Assembly: GCA_015698285.1 (NCBI GenBank)
Contig: CP048685.1
Location: 1,798,001 to 1,862,000 of the forward strand
DNA from: Candidatus Nitronauta litoralis
GTDB taxonomy: Bacteria > Nitrospinota > Nitrospinia > Nitrospinales > Nitrospinaceae
Reading direction: 5' to 3'
DNA: 64,000 nucleotides
The notes under the pieces were generated by a model. That model was not told the origin of the DNA. It did no database searches and was given only the letters and a program-made list of their open reading frames with translations. Positions 7,943 to 16,761 of this stretch are shown one piece after another. The translations under genes were made by a program, and so were the position numbers. Each line of letters begins with the position of its first letter. Position 1 is the first letter of the stretch.

Positions 7943-9919
7943 TCAGGTTTGAGATTGCAGGGCCGTGCGATAGCGTGACAGCGCCATGAGTGGGAAGAAC
8001 TGTCGATACATATGATAGCGAATGTAAAAATGACCTGGAAAACCGGTCCCGGTGAAATAATCTTCGTACCAGGAGCCGTCTTCCTGTTGCTGGTCAATCA
8101 GGTATTGCACACCTTTTGTGGCAGCGTTGCTACCCGCTTCGCCGGTTTCGATCAGTCCCATCAGGGCCCAGGCTGTCTGGGAACAGGTGCTGTGACCTTG
8201 TCCTCGCAGCTTGGGGTCGATGTATGAGTCGCAGGTCTCACCCCATCCGCCGTCTTCGTTCTGTTTGCTCTTGATCCAGTCGCTGGCTTTTTTGATGCGC
8301 GGCTGGGTCATGTCTTCTCCGATAGAACGTAAACCCATCAGCACAAGCCAGGTCCCGTAAATATAGTTCACTCCCCAGCGTCCCCACCAGCAGCCATCGT
8401 GTTCCTGTTCGCTGTAGATGAAATCGATTGCCTGTCGCACACGGGGTTCATCAGTGGGGTGACCGATGCGTCCCAGCATCCATAAAATGCGGCCGGTCAC
8501 ATCAACTGTGGGTGGGTCCAGCATGGCCCCGTGGTCAGCGAAAGGGATTTCGTTGAACAGTTCGTGGTCGTTGTCACGGTCGAAGGCCGCCCACCCGCCG
8601 TTGGTCGATTGCATACTGAACAACCAGTTGAGGGCGCGATCCATTTCCCGTTGCTTGTATTTTTCATCCTGAAGTTTGGCCCGATCGAGGGCCATGAGGA
8701 TTTCTGCCGTGTCGTCACAGTCGGGGTAGCTCTCGTTAAAAAATTCGAAGGCCCAGCCGCCCGCCGGGGTTCCGGGATTTTTAAACCGCCAGTCGCCGCG
8801 CCTTGTGACCTGTTTGGTCAACATCCAGTCGCAGGCCTGTACGATTGACGGATGGTCTTCCTGCACACCTGAATCCATTAATGCATTGGCGGCGATTGCG
8901 GTGTCCCATAAAGGAGAAACACAGGCTTGCAATAGTGTGTGATCTTCGCGGTCAATCAGGAACCGGTCCACCGCTTCAAATGCCCGGACCATGATGGGAT
9001 TGTCCAGCGAATACCCTTGAAGGTGGAGCGCGAGGATGGAGTTAAACATGGCAGGTTGAATGCCGCTGAAATCACCTTCGGGTTCCTGGTGGTCGAGAGT
9101 CCAGCGCAAGGCTTTTTTCATGGCTGCTTTACGCAAAGGTTTCCATCCCAGCTTTCCGAGAGTCTTGAGCGTTTTGTCGATAAACAGAAACGTGTTGGGC
9201 CAGTTCAGTCCCGGTTTTGTCGACTTCACACTGAGATCGCGGTCGGCTGGAGTGAACAGTTCCGGAACTGAATGTTCTTCGGAGAGTGGCCAGACCGGTT
9301 TGTGTGCGTACACCATAGTGAGTGGAACCACGGTACCCCGTGACCAGCTCGACATTTCATAGACATTGAAGTAGAACCAGTTTGGGAGCAGAATCAACTC
9401 GACCGGCATGACCGGAGTGTCATCCCAGGAACTTTGTCCGAGCATGGCAAGGAATATTTTGGTGAACACCCGAGCCGAGCGTACACCGCCAAGATCCTCG
9501 ATTACCTTGCGGGCTTTTGCCATGGCCGGGTCGTGAGGCGAAACGTCCAGCATCTTAAGCGCGATATAAGCTTCTATCGTGGCGCTGATGTCAGGAGGGC
9601 CGCCATAGAAAAGATCCCATCCGCCGTGCTCACGCTGGTTTTGAAGAAGGAAGTTACGGATTTTTTCACGCCGGTCCCGGTATCGGTCCTCAATGCCCAG
9701 AAAATGCATTAAAAAGACGAATTCAGCCGTAATGGTGGCATTAGATTCGAGTTCTTCTACCCAATAACCCTCTTTATATTGGGTCGAGAAATGATAGTCC
9801 CGTGCGGCCGCAATGGTGTTATCCAGCGCAGTGGAGTTTTGCTGTAAATTTTCCAGGGGAGAATCCAAATCCTGGTTTAATTCAGTGTCAGGGGTTGTAG
9901 GCTCTTCTGTCGATTCCAT
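7943..9919 (-). CDS. shc: Squalene-hopene cyclase
   Basis: 658 residues, the right size for the family. The protonating DxDD motif appears as DCDD at 400-403 (YPDCDDTAEI), and several QW repeats are visible (QREHGGWDLF, QSTNGGWAAF, QEHDGCWWGRWG, QNEDGGWGETCDSY, QQEDGSWYEDYF). It cyclises squalene to hopene/diplopterol for hopanoid lipids at the inner membrane. The first 30 residues are acidic and low-complexity. No other hopanoid (hpn) genes are adjacent. The ATG at 9919 has no strong ribosome site. Confidence 0.96.
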   Translation of the reverse strand: MESTEEPTTPDTELNQDLDSPLENLQQNSTALDNTIAAARDYHFSTQYKEGYWVEELESNATITAEFVFLMHFLGIEDRYRDRREKIRNFLLQNQREHGGWDLFYGGPPDISATIEAYIALKMLDVSPHDPAMAKARKVIEDLGGVRSARVFTKIFLAMLGQSSWDDTPVMPVELILLPNWFYFNVYEMSSWSRGTVVPLTMVYAHKPVWPLSEEHSVPELFTPADRDLSVKSTKPGLNWPNTFLFIDKTLKTLGKLGWKPLRKAAMKKALRWTLDHQEPEGDFSGIQPAMFNSILALHLQGYSLDNPIMVRAFEAVDRFLIDREDHTLLQACVSPLWDTAIAANALMDSGVQEDHPSIVQACDWMLTKQVTRRGDWRFKNPGTPAGGWAFEFFNESYPDCDDTAEILMALDRAKLQDEKYKQREMDRALNWLFSMQSTNGGWAAFDRDNDHELFNEIPFADHGAMLDPPTVDVTGRILWMLGRIGHPTDEPRVRQAIDFIYSEQEHDGCWWGRWGVNYIYGTWLVLMGLRSIGEDMTQPRIKKASDWIKSKQNEDGGWGETCDSYIDPKLRGQGHSTCSQTAWALMGLIETGEAGSNAATKGVQYLIDQQQEDGSWYEDYFTGTGFPGHFYIRYHMYRQFFPLMALSRYRTALQSQT

Positions 9920-10133
9920 TCAAATAAGTCTCTGGATTTATGGTTAATGCGGGTGGTTAAATAGGTGTTTTTAACGGATTTTAACCATTGGGAGTTAAAA
10001 CTGATCCGGAATTATTAAAAATCAGGGTCATTTGGGAAATGGTTTTTCATATAAGGGAAGAATACCTTAATCCATAAAAAATCCAAAATTAAAGAAAGAT
10101 GACCTCCAAATGACGGAATTTTCAGGTTTCTTA

Positions 10134-10163
10134 TTGACAAGAGACCTGAGAATTTCATAAGAT
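10134..10163 (+). promoter_or_regulatory. Sigma-70-type promoter for rplM-rpsI
   Basis: TTGACA (10134-10139), an 18-base spacer, then TAAGAT (10158-10163), 57 bases before the rplM ATG. The rest of the 300-base gap between shc and rplM shows nothing else recognisable. Confidence 0.55.
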
Positions 10164-10219
10164 ACTCCTTCTGTTTATTTACAATCAATCGCTTATTTGC
10201 GAGTCAATCCGGAAAATTT

Positions 10220-10648
10220 ATGAAAACGTTCTCCGCCAAACAGTCGGATGTGGTCAAAAAGTGGGTCGTGATCGATGCTGAGGGGCAGGCTGTAGGCCGT
10301 GTTGCCAGTAAAGCGGCTTCGATCATTCGCGGCAAGACCAAACCGATCTACACACCTCATGTCGACACTGGAGACAATGTCATCATTGTCAATGCAGCGA
10401 AGGTCAAAATGACCGGGAAAAAATGGCTGCAAAAAGAATATTACTGGTATACCGGACACCCCGGTGGACTCAGGTCTTTAAGAGCTGAAGAAATCCTGGC
10501 AAAAAAACCGTCCGACCTTTTAAAGGAAGCCATTAACGGGATGCTGCCCAAGAATCGTCTGGGGCGTACACTCCGGCTCAATTACCGAATTTACGACACT
10601 GCAGAGCATCCACACATCGGGCAAGAGCCTGAAGTGGTCACCATTTAA
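10220..10648 (+). CDS. rplM: Large-subunit ribosomal protein L13
   Basis: 142 residues, the standard L13 length. It has the conserved WVVIDAEGQAVGRVAS near the N-terminus, KxYTPHVDTGDNVIIVNA, the YYWYTGHPGGLRS loop and GMLPKNRLGR. It is followed 65 bases later by rpsI, the near-universal bacterial L13-S9 operon. The ATG at 10220 has CGGAAAA upstream, and a consensus-like promoter lies at 10134-10163. Confidence 0.97.
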   Translation: MKTFSAKQSDVVKKWVVIDAEGQAVGRVASKAASIIRGKTKPIYTPHVDTGDNVIIVNAAKVKMTGKKWLQKEYYWYTGHPGGLRSLRAEEILAKKPSDLLKEAINGMLPKNRLGRTLRLNYRIYDTAEHPHIGQEPEVVTI

Positions 10649-10713
10649 CAATCTGGCAAGAGGAGCGACTCGTTTCCTGAGCAAAGACCAGAAGCGAGAC
10701 GAATTGACACAAT

Positions 10714-11103
10714 ATGGAAGATAGATATTATGCCACCGGTCGAAGAAAAGAAGCTGTTGCGAAAGTATGGCTTCATCCCGGAAGCGGAAAAATCACCGTT
10801 AACAAACGGGAGCTGAGCACCTATTTTGGTCGACCGACCACGGAAATGATTGTTCGAAGACCTCTCGACATGACTGAAACCCAAGGGCAGTTTGACGTTA
10901 TTGCGACGGTTGTAGGTGGAGGATTGTCTGGGCAGGCAGGTGCGTTGCGCCTCGGTATTTCCAAGGCCCTGACCCTTTCTAATCCGGATCTGCGTCCGAC
11001 CTTGAAAAAAGCCGGGTTCCTCACCCGTGATCCCAGGGAAGTGGAACGTAAAAAATACGGTCAGCCCGGGGCTCGCAAGCGCTTTCAGTTCTCCAAGCGT
11101 TGA
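10714..11103 (+). CDS. rpsI: Small-subunit ribosomal protein S9
   Basis: 129 residues. It has the S9 hallmarks: [16 protein letters not shown] at the N-terminus, [19 protein letters not shown] in the middle and the basic tail [17 protein letters not shown], whose last residues (SKR) reach into the ribosomal P site. It is second in the rplM-rpsI operon. No extra domains are present. Confidence 0.97.
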   Translation: MEDRYYATGRRKEAVAKVWLHPGSGKITVNKRELSTYFGRPTTEMIVRRPLDMTETQGQFDVIATVVGGGLSGQAGALRLGISKALTLSNPDLRPTLKKAGFLTRDPREVERKKYGQPGARKRFQFSKR

Positions 11104-11253
11104 TCTTCCCGATCAACTGAATCTTACGAATTTAAAATCAAGCGTACCCCGAAATGGGGACCCCGCTCTCAGGCTGTCTTTCAGCTTAAGGTCAATGGTC
11201 CCCTTGTATCGGCCCATGTCTTTTACTTTTAATCCATTTTACCTGGCATTGGC

Positions 11254-12291
11254 ATGATAAAAGCCTGTATCGCGGGAGCGACAGGGTATACCGGCCTGGA
11301 ACTCATCCGGCTCCTGTTGCAACACCCGGACATTCAAATTGAATATTTGACAGCCGACAGTAACAAGGGCAAGCAACTGTCCGAGGTCTGTCCTTCCATG
11401 GCTGGGATTTTCGATCCGGAACTTCTGGAACTGGAGCCCGATCTGGTTTCGAAATGCGATGTGGTGTTCCTGGCTTTGCCGCACACCGCTTCCATGGACA
11501 AAGTACCGGAACTTTTGAAAACGGGATGCCGGGTCATTGATCTCAGTGCGGATTACCGATTGCATGAGCAGGCGGTTTACGAATCCTGGTACAACACGAC
11601 ACACCAATCTCCTCAGTTGCTGGAACAGGCAGTTTACGGCCTGCCGGAATTGCATCGCGAAAAAATAAAGAACGCGAAGCTGGTAGCCAACCCGGGTTGC
11701 TATCCTACAGGTGCGATACTGGGTCTTGCGCCGTTGATGCAATGTGACTGGGCGACCCTGGATTCGGTAATTGCAGATTGTAAATCGGGTGTCTCCGGAG
11801 CGGGGAGAAAGTTGAATACAGGAACCCAGTTTTGTGAGGCCAATGAAGGTGTCAGTGCCTACGGGTTGACCACGCACCGGCACACTCCGGAGATTGAACA
11901 GGAGTTGAGTCAGCTCGCAGGCCGCTCATTAAACGTCGTGTTCTCACCGCACTTGATGCCCATGACGCGCGGAATTTTATCGACTCTGTACATTTCTACT
12001 AATAGAAAAGTAAGTGTCGATGAGGTGCGCGAACACTTTCAGAAATTTTACGAGGGCGAACCGTTCATTCGCATCCTCCCTCCAGGTAAATATCCCTCCA
12101 CTCAGGGTGTGGCTCGCTCCAACTTTTGCGATATTGGTTTTGCCGTTGATGAACGGACCAACCGGCTCATTATCGCCACTGCGATCGATAATCTGATGAA
12201 GGGTGCGTCCAGCCAGGCGGTTCAAAACTGTAACCTGATGTTCCATATTCCAGAAACACGAGGCCTTGAAGCGGCTCCAGGATTTCCTTAA
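11254..12291 (+). CDS. argC: N-acetyl-gamma-glutamyl-phosphate reductase
   Basis: 345 residues. The N-terminal Rossmann fold begins IAGATGYTGLELIRLL, and the active-site cysteine lies in NPGCYPTG (about residue 149), with HTPEIEQ and SPHLMPMTRGI downstream. It reduces N-acetylglutamyl phosphate to the semialdehyde, the third step of arginine synthesis. The gene is 150 bases after rpsI and directly before argJ, with four bases between the argC stop and the argJ ATG. Confidence 0.96.
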   Translation: MIKACIAGATGYTGLELIRLLLQHPDIQIEYLTADSNKGKQLSEVCPSMAGIFDPELLELEPDLVSKCDVVFLALPHTASMDKVPELLKTGCRVIDLSADYRLHEQAVYESWYNTTHQSPQLLEQAVYGLPELHREKIKNAKLVANPGCYPTGAILGLAPLMQCDWATLDSVIADCKSGVSGAGRKLNTGTQFCEANEGVSAYGLTTHRHTPEIEQELSQLAGRSLNVVFSPHLMPMTRGILSTLYISTNRKVSVDEVREHFQKFYEGEPFIRILPPGKYPSTQGVARSNFCDIGFAVDERTNRLIIATAIDNLMKGASSQAVQNCNLMFHIPETRGLEAAPGFP

Positions 12292-12295
12292 TAAA

Positions 12296-13510
12296 ATGAC
12301 AACACGAATCAAGAATTCAAAATCAGTGAACATCCCAGGATTTAAAGCGGGGGGCATCGCTTGCGGGATCAAGGATAGTGGGATCAAGGACCTTGCGTTG
12401 ATTTACTCCGACCTGCCCGCCGTAGCGGCCGGTGTGTTCACAAAAAACCAGGTGCGTGCTCCCAGTGTTGATCTGGATGAGGCGGTGCTTGCCAAAGGAC
12501 ATCCGATCCGGGCCATTGTGGTGAACAGCGGTAACGCCAATGCCTGCACAGGAAAAGAGGGCATGGACCATTGCCATACTGTCATAGAGAGCACGGCAAA
12601 GAATCTGGACATTGCCTCTAAAGAAGTGCTCATTGCGTCTACAGGAGTGATCGGGGTTCCTCTTCCTGTTGATAAGATTTTAAAAGGGTTGCCTCATTTG
12701 TCGCGGCACGTGTCTTCCAAAAGCTGGGAATTTGCGGCGGAAGGCATTTTGACCACAGATCTTGTTCCTAAAATGAAGTCTGTTGAGTTTGTGCTTGACG
12801 GAAAAAAAATCTCGATCGGAGGAATCGCCAAAGGCTCGGGTATGATCGCGCCCAACATGGCCACCATGCTCGGGTTTCTCGCAACCAATGCTTCTATTTC
12901 AAAGGATGCTCTACAGGAAGCACTGTCCATTGCTGCAGGCGATACCTTCAACCGCATCACCGTTGATGGTGAGTGTTCGACCAACGATATGGTGCTGGCA
13001 CTGGCCAATGGAAAAGCCGGGAATGCTGAAATCACTCCACGCTCAAAATCTTTCAATCAATTTACAGAGGCACTGACTCTGGTTTGCCGGGATTTATCGT
13101 TCATGATTGTAAAGGACGGGGAAGGAGCTTCGAAATTTGTTACCATCCTGGTCGAAGGAGCCCGGTCCAGAGAAGATGCGGAAGCCCTGGGGAAACGGGT
13201 TGCTGAATCTTTACTGGTAAAAACGGCGTTGTTCGGTGCTGACCCGAACTGGGGAAGGATCGTTTGCGCATTGGGCGATGCTGGGGTTCAGATCAAACCG
13301 GAGAAGGTAGCCATTTCTTTTAATGGAATGACTATCGTGGAGAACGGAGCGCCACTATCCGATATCTCCATGGCCAAGCTGAGAAAAAAAATGAAATGCC
13401 GGGAGGTTGAGATTGTTCTAAACCTCAACATGGGTAAGGCAAGTTGCCCCACCTACACTTGCGATTTGTCTTACGAATATGTTCGCATCAACGCAGAATA
13501 CACCACGTAA
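12296..13510 (+). CDS. argJ: Bifunctional ornithine acetyltransferase / N-acetylglutamate synthase
   Basis: 404 residues from ATG 12296; an upstream TTG at 12266 would overlap argC and adds residues that do not fit the family. ArgJ is a self-cleaving Ntn-like enzyme, and the cleavage motif is visible as MAPNMATMLGF-like IAPNMATMLGF with nucleophile Thr190. The NSGNANACTG motif near residue 77 also fits. It transfers acetyl from N-acetylornithine to glutamate, making arginine synthesis cyclic. It is coupled to argC. Confidence 0.96.
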   Translation: MTTRIKNSKSVNIPGFKAGGIACGIKDSGIKDLALIYSDLPAVAAGVFTKNQVRAPSVDLDEAVLAKGHPIRAIVVNSGNANACTGKEGMDHCHTVIESTAKNLDIASKEVLIASTGVIGVPLPVDKILKGLPHLSRHVSSKSWEFAAEGILTTDLVPKMKSVEFVLDGKKISIGGIAKGSGMIAPNMATMLGFLATNASISKDALQEALSIAAGDTFNRITVDGECSTNDMVLALANGKAGNAEITPRSKSFNQFTEALTLVCRDLSFMIVKDGEGASKFVTILVEGARSREDAEALGKRVAESLLVKTALFGADPNWGRIVCALGDAGVQIKPEKVAISFNGMTIVENGAPLSDISMAKLRKKMKCREVEIVLNLNMGKASCPTYTCDLSYEYVRINAEYTT

Positions 13511-13764
13511 AGCGACTGGCTTCGTTCGCGATAAAGTGTTCAGCGCGAAGGGATCAGGTTTTCTTCCGCAGATACCCACCGCTTTTTCTCAGATGACCGC
13601 AAGGTCCCTCTCTGGCGATGAGATCCAGATTGGACCGAAAATGGCAGAATTATCCAGGTCTGAAAAACTTCCTGTTGATCTTAAAATTCCGGTAGCGGCC
13701 CCTCAGGGGAGGAGAGCTTTGCATAAGTGCTTTCTGGATGGAAACAACAAGGAGGTCGCACTTC

Positions 13765-13862
13765 CCTTTGATTCCCTTCGACTTCGCTCAGGATAAACTC
13801 CGCGAAGAATCTCGCCTTTGCTTTTGATTTTAGAGTTATGCAAAGGTCCCCTCAGGAGAGGA
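13765..13862. repeat. Dispersed repeats, family A
   Basis: 'ttcccttcgacttcgctcaggataaactccgcgaagaatctcgcc' type sequence followed by 'ttatgcaaaggtcccctcagg'. The 350 bases after argJ (13511-13863) contain only this and degenerate repeat-like DNA. Confidence 0.55.
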
Positions 13863-13863
13863 G

Positions 13864-14022
13864 TCAGCGACTTCGATTGATTTGTTCTTCTGCCCACAGG
13901 AGTTGGTGATAAACCTTCAGGTTTTCATCCTGCAACTGCTGTTCGAGTTCTTTAGATAGGTTTTTCCGGTCTTTCTGGTTTTTGGGATTGCGTTTGGATG
14001 AAGTGGGTTTAGTCGCTTCCAT
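13864..14022 (-). CDS. Small highly charged protein (52 residues)
   Basis: ATG at 14022 with AAGGGAGA seven bases upstream and TGA at 13864-13866. The peptide is hydrophilic: a Lys/Asn/Arg-rich first half (SSKRNPKNQKDRKN) and a helical second half (LSKELEQQLQDENLKVYHQL, then LWAEEQINRSR). No family is recognised. The good ribosome site and coherent composition support a real small gene. It lies 151 bases downstream of the FlgO-like lipoprotein on the same strand. Confidence 0.55.
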   Translation of the reverse strand: MEATKPTSSKRNPKNQKDRKNLSKELEQQLQDENLKVYHQLLWAEEQINRSR

Positions 14023-14173
14023 GCTGAAATCTCCCTTAAAAATACGATGCTTAACAATAATTAGGGCTTTCCTGCCCTGTTTAAAGCTTGTCGGCTTTAT
14101 TTGAAAAATGCTTGACCCCCTTTTGGGGGTATTTTCGAGAAAATTTCCTGCCTGTTAATACCCTTTGGGTTGC

Positions 14174-14734
14174 CTAATAATGTCGTAACAATTCGACTGC
14201 AAAGCGTGTCCGGTTCAGGTGCTGGGTTGCAGATGAAATCACCTCACCCGTAGCCACGTCCACCAGTGCCAGATGGACGTCGATGTTGGTCCCGATGTCC
14301 CGCACCTTGCCATTCACAACGGCCTGAGCTTTCAGGGCTTTTCCAATTTTATGCAAGTCGTCATGCGTGTAGCGGAAAGAAGGTTTCAATTCCAGCTGTT
14401 CAAGAGTCTGGGTGACCTCCCCGCGTTGCGCCACGCGGAAATAACGGCTGCGGGTGATGGCTTCTACGACCCGGCTGGACATGTATTCACCGAGAACCGG
14501 CACCTGGTCGTTTTCATCTACCAGATCCATGACCACCACTTTGTTGATTTCGTATTCCTCGGCATCACGTGCCAGGTCTTCCACGAGGTCGATGGACCGG
14601 TCTTCGTAATAACCGGAATCGGTGTCAGGCTTGAACACCTTGGACCACATTTTGGAAGGAGCGAGTTTCACTTCACAGCCAGCCAGCATCAGAAAGGAGA
14701 GGAGCAGAGCCCAGATTTTTATAGATGGGTTCAT
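14174..14734 (-). CDS. FlgO-like lipoprotein
   Basis: 186 residues from the ATG at 14734, which directly starts the signal peptide; a further-upstream ATG at 14773 would put 13 extra residues before it. The lipobox LAGC lies near residue 20. The rest resembles the FlgO/LPP20-like domain: VVVMDLVDENDQ, then GEYMSSRVVEAITRSRYFRVAQRGE and KALKAQAVVNGKVRDIG...VHLALVDVATGEVISSA. FlgO proteins sit in the outer membrane and affect motility; CsgG-type and penicillin-binding-protein-activator (LpoB-like) lipoproteins share this fold, so the exact role is open. Confidence 0.75.
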   Translation of the reverse strand: MNPSIKIWALLLSFLMLAGCEVKLAPSKMWSKVFKPDTDSGYYEDRSIDLVEDLARDAEEYEINKVVVMDLVDENDQVPVLGEYMSSRVVEAITRSRYFRVAQRGEVTQTLEQLELKPSFRYTHDDLHKIGKALKAQAVVNGKVRDIGTNIDVHLALVDVATGEVISSATQHLNRTRFAVELLRHY

Positions 14735-15045
14735 AGCAGGTGTACCTTGCATGAGGTTTTTAAACGTGTACATGAACAGGATTATGCAAAGGCGGTGCCA
14801 GCATTTTCAGGGTTGTTGGGCAAGTGGAGATTCTTCATAAATCATTAAATTTAAATGGTTTTATTGGTTTTCTTGCTGTGGGGGCATTTAAAAGGTTGGT
14901 GGGAAAAGTTTGCCTATCGGGAAGATTTGCTGTCAAAATTCCAACGGGAGAGCCTGTTTTTTCCGGTCAGATGAAAATGACCAAAAAAACATGTTAGAGT
15001 TTTGAAGCCAACCCTTATTAAATAAATAGAAAGGTAATCGGGATT

Positions 15046-15882
15046 ATGAGGCGGATGATTATTGCGTTTTTGTGTTTGACAAGTTTTGTGGCTTGCGGTG
15101 GAACCTTATATGCTGAGGAACCCCTACCCGAAGATATGTCTCCCAGGGAAAAAACCTGGATGGGAGGAGATGCGAAACAGACTCGTAATGCCTATCTTTC
15201 TAAAAAAGACAAAGCTTTCCGCAAAATTGCAATTGACACTTCTTTTAAACAGGCCCTCTTAAAAGAAGCTGCCACCCCAAAAGGTGTTGTAAAAGACGAA
15301 GCCTCCTGCAAAAAGACACTCCGGCCTCTGGACGAAAAACACAAAGCCCTGCAGTATGAGGGTGGAATGTGGCAGGCGTTTGAGCGCTCTCCGGAAATCC
15401 GTTCGAATTCCAAAACCGGGATGCAGATCGATAGCAATCTAAACAAGCTGGCCCGGGCGGTGCAGCACCTTTGCGCCACCGCCAATGGTGTGCCCAAATC
15501 ATCTGTTGCAAGGATGATCGCCGACATCATCAAGGAAAAGGGGGGTAAGGAAGGAGCACGCCAGCATCTAATTGCCATGGGGCGAGCTAATAAGGATATC
15601 GATATCTGGTTCGATTATGAAGCGGCTGCAGAAAAATCGACCACCCGCAGGGTTTCTTTTGAGGCCATCGAAGGGTTGATGCGTAAATTCCAGACGCTCT
15701 TGAGTAGCTATGAAGACCTCTACAGGCACAAGGTCACCGCAGCTAATAAAGATCAATACCTTTCAAAATCCAAAACATTGCTGGCAGTGATCAACGATAG
15801 TCTCGTCAAGGTTCCTGAATTCGCCATGGCCCAGACGGAGGAAATGGCAGAGCCTCACATGAAATTCATCGGCGAACACTGA
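15046..15882 (+). CDS. Lipoprotein-like periplasmic protein, tandem paralogue 1
   Basis: 278 residues. It has a signal peptide with a lipobox-like FVAC near residue 17, although the following residues (GGTLYAEE) would also allow signal peptidase I cleavage. The mature part is helical and charged with a well-conserved centre (HLCATANGVPKSSVARMI, then KGGKEGARQHL). No known domain is recognised. It is a tandem paralogue of the gene at 16762: similar length, colinear throughout, and sharing a 65-base identical block at 15456-15520. The upstream 'gaaaggtaatcgggattATG' is also shared. The TGA stop is the start of the hairpin repeat that begins at 15881. Confidence 0.75.
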   Translation: MRRMIIAFLCLTSFVACGGTLYAEEPLPEDMSPREKTWMGGDAKQTRNAYLSKKDKAFRKIAIDTSFKQALLKEAATPKGVVKDEASCKKTLRPLDEKHKALQYEGGMWQAFERSPEIRSNSKTGMQIDSNLNKLARAVQHLCATANGVPKSSVARMIADIIKEKGGKEGARQHLIAMGRANKDIDIWFDYEAAAEKSTTRRVSFEAIEGLMRKFQTLLSSYEDLYRHKVTAANKDQYLSKSKTLLAVINDSLVKVPEFAMAQTEEMAEPHMKFIGEH

Positions 15883-16290
15883 CCACCTTGCGGTGGGGCA
15901 ACGTACAACCTGTCAAACAGTGCAACAGGGAGATTAAAACGATTTCTCCCGGCACCCACCTTGCGGTGGCAAACTTTATTGAGCGTATCGCAACAGTTTT
16001 TCTATTGCTGTGAGCCGAGCACCCGCTCGCCGTCCGCGGAGGACCACCTTGCGGTGGGGCAACGTACAACCTGCCAAACGGTGCAACAGGGAGATTAAAA
16101 CGATTTCTCCCGGCAACCACCTTGCGGTGGCAAACTTTATTGAGCGTATCGCAACAGTTTTTCTATTGCTGTGAGCCGAGCACCCGCTCGCCGTCCGCGG
16201 AGGACCACCTTGCGGTGGGGCAACGTACAACCTGTCAAACAGTGCAACAGGGAGATTAAAACGATTTCTCCCGGCACCCACCTTACGGTG
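15881..16290. repeat. Tandem repeat, 161-bp unit, two and a half copies
   Basis: Units start at 15881, 16042 and 16203, so the period is exactly 161 bases; the third copy ends near 16290. Each unit holds two CCACCTTGCGGTGG hairpins and a GGGAGA...TCTCCC hairpin. Copies 1 and 3 share 'ctgtcaaacagtgc' where copy 2 has 'ctgccaaacggtgc'. The array fills the gap between the two paralogous lipoprotein genes; degenerate single copies follow 6788 and 17593. Confidence 0.92.
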
Positions 16291-16294
16291 GAGA

Positions 16295-16500
16295 GCTTTG
16301 TGTTTCCCCAAAAACGAAAGCAAAGGCGAGGTTCTTCGTTTCGCTCAGCATGACAGGATGGCAGTTTTTAGTTTTGATTGATATGGGTTGCAGGTTGTGG
16401 TTTTTTAAAATACGCAATTCCCCAGCATGTCATTCTGATGAGACGTCAGGCGAAGAAGAATCTCGCCCTAGCTTTTGATTTTTGAGTTATGCATTAATAT
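16295..16500. repeat. Dispersed repeats, family A (two degenerate copies)
   Basis: 'gcaaaggcgaggttcttcgtttcgctcagcatgacagg' type sequence at about 16320-16357 and a second, more degenerate copy at about 16425-16490 ending 'gagttatgca'. No gene is seen in 16291-16761. Confidence 0.6.
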
Positions 16501-16761
16501 AGGATTTCTTCTTGCTCTCGTGAGTTCCGGAGCCCCCCCAGTCAGAATTTTTTAACCGACCCGATATTTTGTGTTTCCATTTCTTTGTCCATATCCCTTC
16601 CTAAACCTTGCTTTGATGTTTCTACGATAATCCTCCTTTCAGAGAGTTTTGCGATCAATTCCCCAAGGGTTGGCCTGTCATTCTGCTGCAGGTGAAAATG
16701 TCCCGGAAACATGATAAGGTCTAATAAAGCAACCCTTGTCGATAGAAAGGTAACCGGGATT

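Noticed and set aside
13479-13796. 105-codon plus-strand ORF after argJ
   Set aside because: It overlaps the argJ end in another frame, ends in dispersed repeat sequence and lacks a ribosome site.
15866-16353. Minus- and plus-strand ORFs of 60-115 codons across the 161-bp array
   Set aside because: They are translations of the tandem repeat itself, repeating the same peptide three times, with no ribosome site.
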